64,000 bases of DNA. Source: BOG-908 sp963850605. Lineage in GTDB: Bacteria > Pseudomonadota > Alphaproteobacteria > Acetobacterales > Acetobacteraceae. Shown one piece after another: positions 9,801 through 17,899 of this stretch. The DNA lies in assembly GCA_963850605.1 (NCBI GenBank), contig CAWKLX010000003.1, positions 124,001 through 188,000 on the forward strand. Reading direction: 5' to 3'. The position numbers and the translations under genes were made by a program. Below the pieces are notes generated by a model. It did not search any database. It worked only from the letters and a program-made list of their open reading frames with translations, and had not been told where the DNA came from. Position 1 is the first letter of the stretch. The number at the start of each line of letters is the position of its first letter.

Positions 9801-10213
9801 AGCAGATCGATGCTGCCATCGGCAAAAAACGGCAATGCCTCGTCGAACGTGCACCGCATCAGCCGCGAAAACGCGGAGTAATGCCGGTCGTGAAACGCAG
9901 CCAGGTCGGCGTAGATGCTGTCGTCATAGAACCCGGCGTGCTCGTCGCCCCGCCAGGTATCAACGGCGTAGCACTTCGTATCCACGCCAGACCGTTGCGC
10001 CGCATCGCAAAACGCAACGTAGGACACGCCGGCATGCGCGCCCAGCTCCACCAGGCAGCCGGGCCGCGCCGCCGCCATCAGCCACTGCGCGAACGGCACA
10101 TGCCCATACCACGCGCTCACCACGCCCAGCCTGGCCGGGCGCCAAAACAGCGGGTCCAAGGAAGACGCGGTCAACGCCTCAAGCGGGTCGCCACTGCTGC
10201 TGATGATATCCAC
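6811..10213 (-). CDS. Methyltransferase - coiled coil - double glycosyltransferase fusion (one-base frameshift)
   Basis: One large gene of about 1133 codons if an extra A at 9229 is removed (an extra T in the coding strand, restoring QTESAWRESEVAARESEIAW). Residues ~1-230 are a class I SAM-dependent methyltransferase of the Methyltransf_24 type: CLVELGAHAGVSYVAFCDA for SAM binding, DLLHIDGRHRYEDVFHDF and VVLFHDTNERALDFGVWRLW. Residues ~230-410 are Ala/Glu/Arg-rich and strongly coiled-coil. Residues ~480-810 are a GT4-like glycosyltransferase (VFISGEHDTPGHDYRV, FDVDDLMF, VPNCWNEETW, LQVGNPFCEAKSELKYWEAA). Residues ~870-1133 are a GT2 domain (VTVIVPVYNYAHYVREALDS, LPLDADNTLRPEAA, GWEDYDFWCRLVELG). 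Such multidomain enzymes build and cap cell-surface polysaccharides. The next minus-strand gene upstream (10244) is a sugar kinase. Confidence 0.8.
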
Positions 10214-10243
10214 GGCCCACCTCGATCCACCTGGCGCCGGGGA

Positions 10244-11158
10244 TCACGTCAGCGGCCAAAGCCAGGCCGCCCCGCGCACCCCCGAACTATCGCCGTGCAG
10301 GTTACGCACCACCGGCGTGCTCGCGCCATCCGCGAGTATGTGAGGCGCCATCAACCCAGGCACGGTCTCATACAGGTGTTGCATCGCCGACAACCCACCG
10401 CCCAGCACGATCACATCCGGGTCCACAATGTTGGCCACCATCGCCAGCCCGCGCGCCAGCCGGTCCGCATGGCGCGCCAGCGCCGCCTGCGCCCGCAGCT
10501 CGCCCGCCGCCGCCCGTGCCGGCAAGCCGCTCGCATCCGCATGGCCAGGCCCATCGCAATCCTCGGCCAGGGACGGGCCGGCAATATAGCGCTCCAAACA
10601 GCCGGCATGGCCGCAAAAGCACGGCTTTGGCGGCAAATCACCCGGCTCCGGCCAGGGCAGGGGCGTGTGCCCCCACTCGCCCGCCACCCGATGCCGCCCG
10701 GCCAGCAACCGCCCACCCGCCACAATTCCGCCGCCGCACCCGGTCCCCAAAATCACCCCGAACACCACGTCGTATCCGGCCCCCGCCCCATCGGCCGCCT
10801 CCGACAAGGCGAAGCAATTCGCGTCATTCTCCACCCGCACCACGCGCCCCAGCAGCGTCGAGAGATCGCGGTCGAAAGCCCGCCCGTTCAGCCACACCGA
10901 ATTGGCGTTGCGCACCACGCCCGTGCTCGGGCTGATCGCCCCGGGAATACCGACCCCGACGCTGCACGGCGCCGAAACCGCCGCCTCGGCCTCGGCAACC
11001 AGCCCAGCCAACACCCGCAGCGCGTCGTCATATATCCGCGGATTGGCCACGCGGCGCCGGAACGCCACAGCGCCATCGGGTGCCAGGACAACAATTTCGA
11101 TCTTGGTGCCGCCGAAATCTATGCCGATGCGGAAGGCCAGGGGCCTCGTGCGGAGCAC
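10244..11158 (-). CDS. ROK family sugar kinase (fructokinase-like)
   Basis: A 304-residue ROK kinase. The N-terminal phosphate loop is GIDFGGTKIEIVVL, a second nucleotide motif is VILGTGCGGGIVAGG, the sugar-binding/catalytic region is NDANCFALSEA with GEWGHTPLPWP, and a zinc site reads CFCGHAGCLERYIAGPS. VIVLGGGLS precedes the C terminus. These are typical of bacterial fructokinases and other hexokinases of this class. The GTG at 11158 is preferred because GAAGG lies four bases upstream. An ATG at 11212 would translate a GC-rich intergenic repeat and has no binding site. It could feed the pentose phosphate operon at 49.7-60.1 kb with hexose phosphate, but this is inference. Confidence 0.8.
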   Translation of the reverse strand: MLRTRPLAFRIGIDFGGTKIEIVVLAPDGAVAFRRRVANPRIYDDALRVLAGLVAEAEAAVSAPCSVGVGIPGAISPSTGVVRNANSVWLNGRAFDRDLSTLLGRVVRVENDANCFALSEAADGAGAGYDVVFGVILGTGCGGGIVAGGRLLAGRHRVAGEWGHTPLPWPEPGDLPPKPCFCGHAGCLERYIAGPSLAEDCDGPGHADASGLPARAAAGELRAQAALARHADRLARGLAMVANIVDPDVIVLGGGLSAMQHLYETVPGLMAPHILADGASTPVVRNLHGDSSGVRGAAWLWPLT

Positions 11159-11170
11159 GCCTTCGTGTGA

Positions 11171-11212
11171 CACCCCTGGACCCCACTGGGGCCAGTCGGC
11201 CCCAGCCCCCAT
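11171..11212. repeat. GC-rich intergenic repeat, copy 1
   Basis: On the minus strand this reads GGGGCTGGGGCCGACTGGCC followed by CCAGTGGGGTCCAGGGG. It shares the core GGGGnnnGGGGCC-n4/5-GGCCCC with the sequences at 23971 and 54711. The core forms a strong hairpin (GGGGCC/GGCCCC) and sits directly after the clpP stop codon, so it may be a terminator or a REP-like element. Confidence 0.55.
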
Positions 11213-11214
11213 GA

Positions 11215-11907
11215 CTAAGCCGCGTCCAGCTCTTTCAGGCTCGCGATCGTCTTCGACAGCATCCCGTATGCGATCGCCTCCTCGGCGCTCATCCAGTAAT
11301 TGCGGTCCGTATCCTTCGCGACCTTCTCGTAGCTCTGCCCGGTCTCATGCGCGATCAGCCGGTTCAGCCGCTCACGCATCTTCACGATCTCCCTGGCCTC
11401 GATCGCGATGTCCACCGCCGGCCCACGCACCCCGCCCATGGGCTGGTGCAACAGAAACCTGGTCTGCGGCAGGCAAAACCGCCGCTCCTTCTTCCCCGCC
11501 AGGAAAATCAACGCCCCGGCGCTGGCCACCCAGCCGGTGCCGATCATGCGCACCGGCGCCTCGGCATCCACGAACCGGATCATGTCGTGAATGGTGTCGC
11601 CACTCTCCACATGCCCGCCAGGCGAGTTGACATACACGTCGATCGGCTCGGCCGACGCCCCGGCCAGCGCCAGCAGCCGACCCGTCACGTCGCGCGCCAC
11701 CTTGTCGTCGATCGCTCCAAAGATCAGCACCTTGCGCTGCTTCAGCAGCCGATGCTCCAGCTCGTTGATCGGCGAGCTCAGCGTCTTGTTGTCGTCCGGC
11801 TCCTTCTTCTCCGGCCCGATCGGCTCGGGCACATCGGGGCCGTCCGGATCGTGATCCGGCTCCTCCTCGTCCATACGTGCCCTCATCGTAAAACTCGACT
11901 GCGTCAT
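11215..11907 (-). CDS. clpP: ClpP-family ATP-dependent protease subunit
   Basis: A 230-residue ClpP/crotonase-fold serine protease. The Ser-containing strand is GWVASAGALIFLAG, in place of the common GQAASMGA. The His is in TRFLLHQPMGGVRG and the Asp in KDTDRNYWMSAEEA, so the triad is complete. VYVNSPGGHVESGDTIHDMI is the usual substrate strand. The first ~40 residues are acidic and low-complexity (DEEEPDHDPDGPDVPEP), which main ClpP proteins lack, so this is probably a second, accessory ClpP paralogue. An internal ATG at 11874 has a better placed GAGG and could be the real start. No chaperone gene is adjacent. Confidence 0.8.
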   Translation of the reverse strand: MTQSSFTMRARMDEEEPDHDPDGPDVPEPIGPEKKEPDDNKTLSSPINELEHRLLKQRKVLIFGAIDDKVARDVTGRLLALAGASAEPIDVYVNSPGGHVESGDTIHDMIRFVDAEAPVRMIGTGWVASAGALIFLAGKKERRFCLPQTRFLLHQPMGGVRGPAVDIAIEAREIVKMRERLNRLIAHETGQSYEKVAKDTDRNYWMSAEEAIAYGMLSKTIASLKELDAA

Positions 11908-11980
11908 ATCGTACCGCTGCTCCTGCTCGCGCCTTCGTGGCCGAAAGTGGGGGCGTCGGGAAGCAATGTCGAGGCTGGGG

Positions 11981-13513
11981 TTAGCCGGCCTTCTCGCCGC
12001 TCGCCAACGCCCCGAAACGGCTCGCCGTCCCCCAGCTCCGCCGTCCCGTCAGGAATACGAACCAACCCAAGGCCGCCCCGCTATGACGAAACACCTGGAA
12101 GGTGAACGGCTCGGCCAGCGCCGCCAGCAGCGCGTGGCTTAGCCGCGCGGACCGGTCATCCCCCGTCCAGCGCCGGTACAGCACCACCGACCACAGGTGG
12201 AAGCCAAGATCGATCCCGATCTTTCCCACCATCACGCCCGCCGCCGGCAGCAGCACGCCGTACTGCCCCCGCGCCAGGAACCAGGCGAGCAAGCCCAGTG
12301 CCGTCAGCCCATAAACAGGCTGCAGCGTATCGGCTGCCTTCACCGGCAGCATGGCCGTGCCAAGCCAGCCGTATCGGCGCGCCCCCACCATGTCACGATA
12401 CCAATACTGCGTTTGCAAGAACCCCCCGAACCAGCGCCGCCGCTGCCGCAGGAACGCGCCCGCCGTCCCAGGCGCATCCGTCAGCGCCCGTGCCCGTCCC
12501 AGCACAGTGCTGTGCCACCCGCGCCCATGCAGCGCGGAAAACCGCAGCAGCCGGTGGATCAGCTCGTAATCCTCCACCAGGCAGTCGTCATCGAACCCGC
12601 CGACCTCGACCACCGCCGCGCGGCGAAACCCGGCGAACGCCCCGCTGATCAGCAGCAGCGAATGCAGCCGGCTCCACGCATAGCGCGACAGGAAATTACG
12701 GATGTACTCGTAGGTCTGGAACCACTCGAAAAACCGGCCGGACGCACCCGGCCCGCATAAGGGCGTCAATACCCCGGTCGCCGCCACCAGCCCCGGATCG
12801 GACGCGAACGCCCCGCGCATCGCGCCGATCGCTCCCTCGTGCAGCAGCGTATCGGCATCCACCGTCAACACCACGTCCGTCCGCACCAGCTCCAGCGCAA
12901 CATTCAACGCCCGCGCCTTGCCGCCATGCGGCAGCCGCAGCCAACGCAGCCCCGGATGCATGGGCGAGGGGTCTCCCAGACTGCCCAGCGGTGGCGGCGA
13001 CAAGCCGTATCCGGCCAGCAGCGCCGCCGTGCCGTCGAACGAGCCGTCATCGGCGATCACCACCTGGTCCGGCGCATCCGTCTGCGCGAACAGGCAGGCC
13101 AACGTGCGCGGCAAAATCTCCGCCTCGTTATGGGCGGCCACAATCACCCCGAGACTCACCGGCGCTGTCACAGCGGCAGGCCGCGCAGGCGTGCGCCACA
13201 GCCCCAATGTCTGCCAGAACACAAAGGCTAAAAGCACGGTGTCGTAGCCCACATAAACCACGCCCGTGGACCAGGCGAACACGCCGCCGCCGCCAAACGC
13301 GCGGGCCAGCAACACCAGCCACAGCCCCAGAACCGCGCCATGGATCAGCAGGCTGGCTGCCGGCGTAGGCGGCGGCCGCGTCCGCGGAGACGCCGCACGA
13401 AAAGCCTGGGTCAGCGTATGTGACAGGGCGGCACATCCTGGCGTGTTGACGGACTTGGGGCAGACCGCATCACATGCCAATGTGGTGACATGGCGGCGCG
13501 CCGCATCGCCCAA
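11981..13513 (-). CDS. Membrane-embedded processive-type glycosyltransferase family 2
   Basis: About 510 residues. Two N-terminal membrane segments (LLIHGAVLGLWLVLLARAF and VYVGYDTVLLAFVFWQTLGL) are followed by a GT2 catalytic domain: LGVIVAAHNEAEILPRTLAC, VVIADDGSFDGT, TVDADTLLHEGAI, and the processive signature QRRRWFGGFLQT. Three or four further membrane helices follow. This layout is shared by PgaC/IcaA N-acetylglucosamine transferases and hyaluronan or cellulose synthases. The product polymer is unknown. The N terminus is uncertain, because the first ~45 residues (MGDAARRHVTTLACDAV...) do not look family-like and the real start is probably internal. It is divergent from the cytochrome b561 gene. 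Confidence 0.75.
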   Translation of the reverse strand: MGDAARRHVTTLACDAVCPKSVNTPGCAALSHTLTQAFRAASPRTRPPPTPAASLLIHGAVLGLWLVLLARAFGGGGVFAWSTGVVYVGYDTVLLAFVFWQTLGLWRTPARPAAVTAPVSLGVIVAAHNEAEILPRTLACLFAQTDAPDQVVIADDGSFDGTAALLAGYGLSPPPLGSLGDPSPMHPGLRWLRLPHGGKARALNVALELVRTDVVLTVDADTLLHEGAIGAMRGAFASDPGLVAATGVLTPLCGPGASGRFFEWFQTYEYIRNFLSRYAWSRLHSLLLISGAFAGFRRAAVVEVGGFDDDCLVEDYELIHRLLRFSALHGRGWHSTVLGRARALTDAPGTAGAFLRQRRRWFGGFLQTQYWYRDMVGARRYGWLGTAMLPVKAADTLQPVYGLTALGLLAWFLARGQYGVLLPAAGVMVGKIGIDLGFHLWSVVLYRRWTGDDRSARLSHALLAALAEPFTFQVFRHSGAALGWFVFLTGRRSWGTASRFGALASGEKAG

Positions 13514-13570
13514 AGATTTAAGAATACGCCATGCGGACCGAGCCGCATGGCCGAATGTCCGGAGGCTGCC

Positions 13571-14218
13571 TTGTCCGCCACGACCTTTTCATCCGCCGAA
13601 CCCGCCCAGAACCACCCGGCGCGCTACACCAGGCTGGCCATGCTGTTCCACTGGCTGGTCGCCGCCGGCATCTTCGCCAACTTTCTGATCGTCTGGACGG
13701 TGGACAGCCTGCCCAAATCCGCCGAACGGCCGATGATCAACCTGCACAAATCCATCGGCATCACGGTGCTCGGCCTGGCCATCATGCGCGTCCTATGGCG
13801 CTACGCCAACCCGCCCCCGCCCATGCCGGCCGATTACCGCCCGTGGGAGCGCACCCTGGCCCACGCCGCGCATTACAGCCTCTACGCCCTGATCTTCCTC
13901 ATGCCGCTCACCGGCTGGATCCACGACAGCGCCTGGAAAGGCGCCCCGCAAAACCCGCTCAACCTGTTCGGCGTCATCCCCTGGTTCCGCATCGGCTTCA
14001 TCGAGCACCAGGATCCGGCGACCAAGGAGCAGATTCACAGCGTATTCGCCCAAATACACGGCCTGCTGGGCTGGGTGCTTCTGGCCCTGATCGCCTTGCA
14101 CATTGCCGGCGCCCTCAAACACCAGCTGCTGGACAGGCGTCCCGAATTGCAACGCATGCTGCCGGAGGGCGTGCTGCGGTCCGATACCGCCCGCCTAATT
14201 CCGACGGCGGGGGAGTAG
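13571..14218 (+). CDS. Cytochrome b561 family protein
   Basis: A 215-residue integral membrane di-heme b-type cytochrome of the bacterial CybB/YceJ family. Four helices are visible. The likely heme-ligand histidines are in AMLFHWLVAAG, NLHKSIGIT, AAHYSLYALIF and QIHGLLGWVLLALIALH. These proteins pass electrons between quinol and periplasmic acceptors, including superoxide. I choose the TTG at 13571 because it has a perfect GGAGG five bases upstream; ATGs at 13490 and 13547 have no such site. The family start just before RYTRLAMLFHW agrees with a short N terminus. It is followed after 32 bases by a small gene on the same strand. Confidence 0.85.
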   Translation: MSATTFSSAEPAQNHPARYTRLAMLFHWLVAAGIFANFLIVWTVDSLPKSAERPMINLHKSIGITVLGLAIMRVLWRYANPPPPMPADYRPWERTLAHAAHYSLYALIFLMPLTGWIHDSAWKGAPQNPLNLFGVIPWFRIGFIEHQDPATKEQIHSVFAQIHGLLGWVLLALIALHIAGALKHQLLDRRPELQRMLPEGVLRSDTARLIPTAGE

Positions 14219-14250
14219 CACCTGCTCGGCCGTTGCAGAGCAACCTGGAG

Positions 14251-14569
14251 ATGGCGATCGGCCGCCCGCGTCTACGCTCAGCGCCTTGGGCCCCAGCTTG
14301 CGCGCGACTATGGTGCCAGCGACTCATACACCGCGCTTCAAATCCAGGCAGCCGCCCGCCGGGCCAGGCTATCGCCAGCATATCTGGCGCTGGGCTACGC
14401 AAGCTTCATGGCGGAACGCGAGTTCGTCTCGCACAAAAACCCCGACGATCCTTCCCGCGACGAGTTGCGTGCCCTGCTGAACCGCTACAAGCCGAGATGT
14501 CCATCCTCCGGCATCGAACCAGCGTCCGAAAACTCCGAAGCCTGGGCTGGTGCCACGTTGGGGTTTTAA
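14251..14569 (+). pseudogene. Small conserved-looking protein, interrupted by a probable +1 error
   Basis: Removing one C at about 14266 joins an ATG preceded by GGAG to an open frame that ends at 14569, giving about 105 residues: MAIGRRVYAQRLGPQLARDY, then TALQIQAAARRARLSPAYLA, LGYASFMAEREF and a polar tail. The helix-rich middle reads as genuine protein. I do not know the family by name. The stop overlaps by three bases the stop of the convergent trmB gene. Type is given as pseudogene only because the frame is broken as written; a sequencing insertion is more likely. Confidence 0.5.
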
Positions 14570-15261
14570 GCAGTAGGGAAGTTGGTTCGGATGAAGCGCC
14601 AATATCTTGGACACCGCCCAGCGTGCCGTGCTTTGGCCTCATACCGGGTTGGCGGCCAGCCTTCGGGCCGCTCGCCTGCAGTTTGTAACGACTGAAACAG
14701 CGCCTGCGCCCCCATCACCTCCTCGACCCACGCCTGATAGGTCGGATCGTCGCTGGCCACCCGCCACTCCGCCCCAGCCCGCATCCGGCTCGCGGCCAAC
14801 GCCACGATCTCCGGATGCACAAACCGCCGCTTCGCGTGGCGCGCCTTGGGCCACGGATCGGGAAACATCAGAAAGAGCCGGTCCACACTGCCCTCAGGCA
14901 ACGCTCGTAGCAAAGCCCGCGCATCGTCCGGCCAGATGCGCAGATTGGGCGGCAAAGGCGCATCCGCCTCACCACCCTCGGGGACCAACGCAGCCAACAA
15001 CGAGCACAGCCCCTGCTCGAAGACTTCGCAGGCGACGAGCAGCGCGTCAGGATGGGCCGCGATCTGCGCCCGGCTATGCTCGCCTCCGCCAAAACCCACT
15101 TCCACCCACAGTCGATCGCAACCCGCGGGCATCGGCGTGCCAGGCGCAAAACGCAGCCGCGGCAGTGTGACTTCGAGCAGCTTTTGCTGCCGTGGCCGCA
15201 GCGCATGCGTGCGCTGACGGCCATACAGCCGATCCGGCGAGGCCTTTACATCCGTCGTCAA
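14566..15261 (-). CDS. trmB: tRNA (guanine-N7-)-methyltransferase
   Basis: A 231-residue class I SAM methyltransferase that makes N7-methylguanosine at position 46 of tRNAs. The start MTTDVKASPDRLYGRQRTHA is typical. WVEVGFGGGEHSRAQIAAHP is the SAM loop, CEVFEQGL follows, FPDPWPKARHAKRRF is the TrmB signature, and SDDPTYQAW is near the C terminus, as in other family members. Length is normal. It lies on the minus strand just downstream of the F0 ATP synthase genes, whose last gene ends at 15277 close to the trmB start; co-transcription is possible. Confidence 0.93.
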   Translation of the reverse strand: MTTDVKASPDRLYGRQRTHALRPRQQKLLEVTLPRLRFAPGTPMPAGCDRLWVEVGFGGGEHSRAQIAAHPDALLVACEVFEQGLCSLLAALVPEGGEADAPLPPNLRIWPDDARALLRALPEGSVDRLFLMFPDPWPKARHAKRRFVHPEIVALAASRMRAGAEWRVASDDPTYQAWVEEVMGAQALFQSLQTAGERPEGWPPTRYEAKARHAGRCPRYWRFIRTNFPTA

Positions 15262-15276
15262 GACGAAAAGCGGCGC

Positions 15277-15774
15277 TCAGGCCGCCCGCAACGCCCGCGG
15301 TAGATTTGCTATGGCTTGGTCTAGAATGGCCGTCTCAGCCTCTTCGCCCAGCCCGGCCGCGATCACGCGGCGGGCCGCCAACGCGGCCACATCGGCCGCG
15401 GTCTGACGCACCTCCGCCACCGCCGCCTTCTCGGCAGCCGCGATACGGTCCAGCGCCACGCGCTCGCGCCGCTTGGCCGACGCCTCGGCCTCGGCGCTTG
15501 CCGCCCGCGCAACCTCCGCCGCCTGCTCCCGCCCACGCGCCACGGTGCGCTCGGCCTCCGCCACCGCCTCGGTGCGCGCCCGCTGGGCGTCCGCCAGCAT
15601 CGCCTCGGCCTCCGCCCGCAGCCGCTGCGCCTCGGCCAGCTCGGCGCGTATCGCCCGCGCGCGCCCATCCAGCAGACCGGTCACCGCCGCCCAAAGCCGG
15701 CGCCCAAAAATCCCGAAAAACAGGACGAAGGCGACAAGAACCCAGAACTCGGGGTCGCGGAGCAGATGGATCAC
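15277..15774 (-). CDS. atpF: F0F1 ATP synthase subunit b
   Basis: A 165-residue peripheral stalk protein. One N-terminal membrane helix (EFWVLVAFVLFFGIFGRRL) is followed by a long Ala/Glu/Arg helix that forms the right-handed coiled coil, ending in the F1-contact region VAALAARRVIAAGLGEEAE. The GTG at 15774 is chosen because it starts VIHLLRDPEFW, the usual N terminus, and has GGAG upstream. An upstream ATG at 15855 would overlap the b' gene by over 60 bases. It is the last gene of the F0 cluster. Confidence 0.9.
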   Translation of the reverse strand: MIHLLRDPEFWVLVAFVLFFGIFGRRLWAAVTGLLDGRARAIRAELAEAQRLRAEAEAMLADAQRARTEAVAEAERTVARGREQAAEVARAASAEAEASAKRRERVALDRIAAAEKAAVAEVRQTAADVAALAARRVIAAGLGEEAETAILDQAIANLPRALRAA

Positions 15775-15790
15775 GCGCGCAAAACTCCGG

Positions 15791-16366
15791 TCACGCCAGC
15801 CCACGCTCGGCCAGCACCTGCCCCACCGCCTCGTCCACGCGATGCGCGTCCGCATGGCCCGCCGTCAGCCGTCCCACCAGAAGCGCGGCCGTCTCGGACG
15901 CCACCTGGCGCACCGCCCCCATCGCCGAAGCCCGTGCCGCAGCGATCTGCGCCTCGCTGGCAGCGATCTGTGCCTCAAGCCGCGCCTCCTGCGCGGCAGC
16001 GCGCGAAGCCGCCTCCGACTTGGCAGCCTGTGTCGCCTGGGCCAGCGCCGCCTGGCTTTGGGCCGCCGCCTGCCGCCGCGCCGCCTCCTGCTCGGCGGCC
16101 GCACGGTCCGCCTCGGCCTTGGACGCGCGCGCCCGGTCCAGGTCGCCGGCGATCGTCGCCGCCCGCATATCCAGCACCGCGCCCACCTTGGGCAGGCCCC
16201 AGCGCGAAACCAGCAGATAAAAACCGACGAAAATCGCGGCACCCCAGATCACCTGGGCCAGCAGCAGCCTGTTACCGAACTCCAGCTGCGGCATGGTGTC
16301 GGCATGCGCCACACCCAGCCCGCACGAGGCGAGCAGGGCGGCACAGGCAAGGCGTGTCATGCGCAC
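15791..16366 (-). CDS. atpG: F0F1 ATP synthase subunit b' (paralogous stalk subunit)
   Basis: A 191-residue stalk subunit. A short N-terminal segment CAALLASCGLGVAHAD may act as a signal, followed by MPQLEFGNRLLLAQVIWGAA and one membrane helix (IFVGFYLLVSRWGLP), then a long Ala/Gln/Arg coiled coil. Two different b subunits are found in photosynthetic and related bacteria including alphaproteobacteria, where b and b' pair as a heterodimer. It ends 17 bases before subunit b. Symbol usage varies (atpG or atpF2). Confidence 0.9.
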   Translation of the reverse strand: MRMTRLACAALLASCGLGVAHADTMPQLEFGNRLLLAQVIWGAAIFVGFYLLVSRWGLPKVGAVLDMRAATIAGDLDRARASKAEADRAAAEQEAARRQAAAQSQAALAQATQAAKSEAASRAAAQEARLEAQIAASEAQIAAARASAMGAVRQVASETAALLVGRLTAGHADAHRVDEAVGQVLAERGLA

Positions 16367-16383
16367 GGGGGCGGACGAGCCGA

Positions 16384-16629
16384 TCAGGTGAACAGGATCA
16401 GGAACGCGATCAGCAGCGCGAACAGGGCCACCGCTTCCGTCAGCGCGAACCCCAGGATGCCAAGCCCGAAAACCTGGTCGCGGGCCGCCGGGTTGCGCGC
16501 CACGCTGTTGACCAGCGCGGAGAAGATGTTGCCGATACCGATGCCCACGCCGGCCAGCGCGATCACCGCGATGCCCGCACCAATCGCTTTGGCAGCTGGA
16601 ACAAAAGCCTGGGCAGTCTGAACGTCCAT
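16384..16629 (-). CDS. atpE: F0F1 ATP synthase subunit c
   Basis: An 81-residue two-helix hairpin that forms the rotor ring. The first helix is Gly-rich (IGAGIAVIALAGVGIGIGN), the loop is ARNPAARDQVF, and the second helix GFALTEAVALFALLIAFLI holds the Glu that carries the proton. The polar loop ARNP is the standard F1 gamma/epsilon contact. It lies between subunits a and b' in the usual order. Confidence 0.95.
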   Translation of the reverse strand: MDVQTAQAFVPAAKAIGAGIAVIALAGVGIGIGNIFSALVNSVARNPAARDQVFGLGILGFALTEAVALFALLIAFLILFT

Positions 16630-16671
16630 TAGAAACTTTCCTTTATCGAAGCAGAAGATTGCGCGCGCGGT

Positions 16672-17427
16672 TCAGTGCAGGTGCACCGCGTCGTGCAGGT
16701 AGATACAGGTCAGGATGGCGAACACATATGCCTGCAGTGCCGCCACCAGCAGTTCGAACCCCATCAGCACCACGTTGATCGCCAGCGGACCGATCGCCCC
16801 GATCGCGCCGATGACCGAGGCGCTGCCCAGCATGACCACGAAACTGGCGAAAACCGCGAACATCACATGCCCGGCCACCATGTTCGCAAAAAGCCGGATC
16901 GACAGGCTGACCGGACGCGACAAGTAGGAGATGATTTCGATCGGCACGATCAGCGGCGCCAAAAAAACCGGTGCGCCTGGCGGAAAGAAATACGAAAAGA
17001 AGTGCAGCCCGTGTTGCGCCAGCGCCACGATCGTCACAACCGTAATCACCAGCAGCGCCAAAGCCAGGGTGACCGCGATATGGCTTGTGTAGGTGAACGA
17101 GAAGGGGAACAGCCCCAGCAGATTGCCCATCAGCACGAAGAAGAACAGCGTGAAGATGAACGGGAAGTAGCGCGCGCCCTCCGGCCCGATCTGATCGAGC
17201 GCCATGCTGCGCGGAAAGCTGTAGGCCAGCTCAGCGGCCGCTTGCAGCCGGCCCGGCACCACGGCGCGGGGCCGCGACCCGAAATACAGCAGCGCCAGCA
17301 CCAGCCCGCATCCGACCAGCATCAGCAGGTTTGCCTGCGAAAACCCGATGGCCGCCCCGATCGCGCCCACCGGCTCGAGCCGGAACTGGCCCAGCGCGTC
17401 GATCGCTTGCGTGTGTTCGGCAGCCAC
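16672..17427 (-). CDS. atpB: F0F1 ATP synthase subunit a
   Basis: A 251-residue integral membrane protein that forms the proton half-channels. Characteristic parts are YFPFIFTLFFFVLMGNLLGL, the helix SRPVSLSIRLFANMVAGHVM with the essential Arg, and GFELLVAALQAYVFAILTCI near the C terminus. The GTG at 17427 (VAAEHTQAIDALGQF) is chosen over 17547 because the latter overlaps the atpI coding region by about 105 bases. AGGAGAGGG lies upstream of it. It follows atpI by 14 bases. Confidence 0.93.
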   Translation of the reverse strand: MAAEHTQAIDALGQFRLEPVGAIGAAIGFSQANLLMLVGCGLVLALLYFGSRPRAVVPGRLQAAAELAYSFPRSMALDQIGPEGARYFPFIFTLFFFVLMGNLLGLFPFSFTYTSHIAVTLALALLVITVVTIVALAQHGLHFFSYFFPPGAPVFLAPLIVPIEIISYLSRPVSLSIRLFANMVAGHVMFAVFASFVVMLGSASVIGAIGAIGPLAINVVLMGFELLVAALQAYVFAILTCIYLHDAVHLH

Positions 17428-17441
17428 CTCGAAACCCTCTC

Positions 17442-17753
17442 CTAACGCTTTTGCGCGGGCCCGACCTGGCGCCACACGTTCAGCAATCCCGCCGCCCCTC
17501 CCAGAACCAGGAACAGGACCAAGAACAATGGCAAAGTGTGCAGCCATCTATCCAGGCCCCAGCCGATGGCGACTGCCACGGCCAGGGCGGACACCAGCTC
17601 CACCCCCACGCGCAGGCCCATGCCCAGCGCCGACTGTTCCCGGCCGTCCAGGCCGGTGCCGGCGGCTGGCGGGGCGTCCATCCCCTGCCGGCCGCGCGCG
17701 GCGCGCAACCGGTCCTCGAAAGACCCGCCGGCGCCGCTATCCTCATCGCCCAT
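17442..17753 (-). CDS. atpI: ATP synthase assembly protein AtpI/AtpZ
   Basis: A 103-residue protein with a charged N-terminal half (SFEDRLRAARGRQGMDAPPA) and two membrane helices (GMGLRVGVELVSALAVAVAI and LPLFLVLFLVLGGAAGLLNV) ending WRQVGPAQKR. This is the usual form of AtpI in alphaproteobacteria, where it assists c-ring assembly and may transport Mg2+. It is the first gene of the F0 operon. The F1 genes are not in this window, which is usual for the group. Confidence 0.88.
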   Translation of the reverse strand: MGDEDSGAGGSFEDRLRAARGRQGMDAPPAAGTGLDGREQSALGMGLRVGVELVSALAVAVAIGWGLDRWLHTLPLFLVLFLVLGGAAGLLNVWRQVGPAQKR

Positions 17754-17798
17754 GACGGCTCCCGAAGCCCCAAAACCCCGTTCCCGGCGAGCCAGGGC

Positions 17799-17827
17799 TT
17801 GCTAGATGCGGGTTTTACACGTGTCAA
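17799..17827 (-). promoter_or_regulatory. Candidate sigma70 promoter of the F0 operon
   Basis: On the minus strand TTGACA at 17827-17822 is followed by a 17-base spacer and TAGCAA at 17804-17799, 46 bases before the atpI ATG. The -35 box is perfect and spacing ideal; the -10 box is poor. This is inference from sequence alone. Confidence 0.4.
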
Positions 17828-17899
17828 GGCGACCAGAGGTGCTTGACGCTGCGCGCCACGCCACCCCAGAACGCGGCCATTCCAGGGGATGGCCTGTCG

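Noticed and set aside
9761..11170. 469-codon plus-strand frame
   Set aside because: It is antisense to the methyltransferase and ROK kinase, and rich in Arg, His and Pro as expected for a shadow frame.
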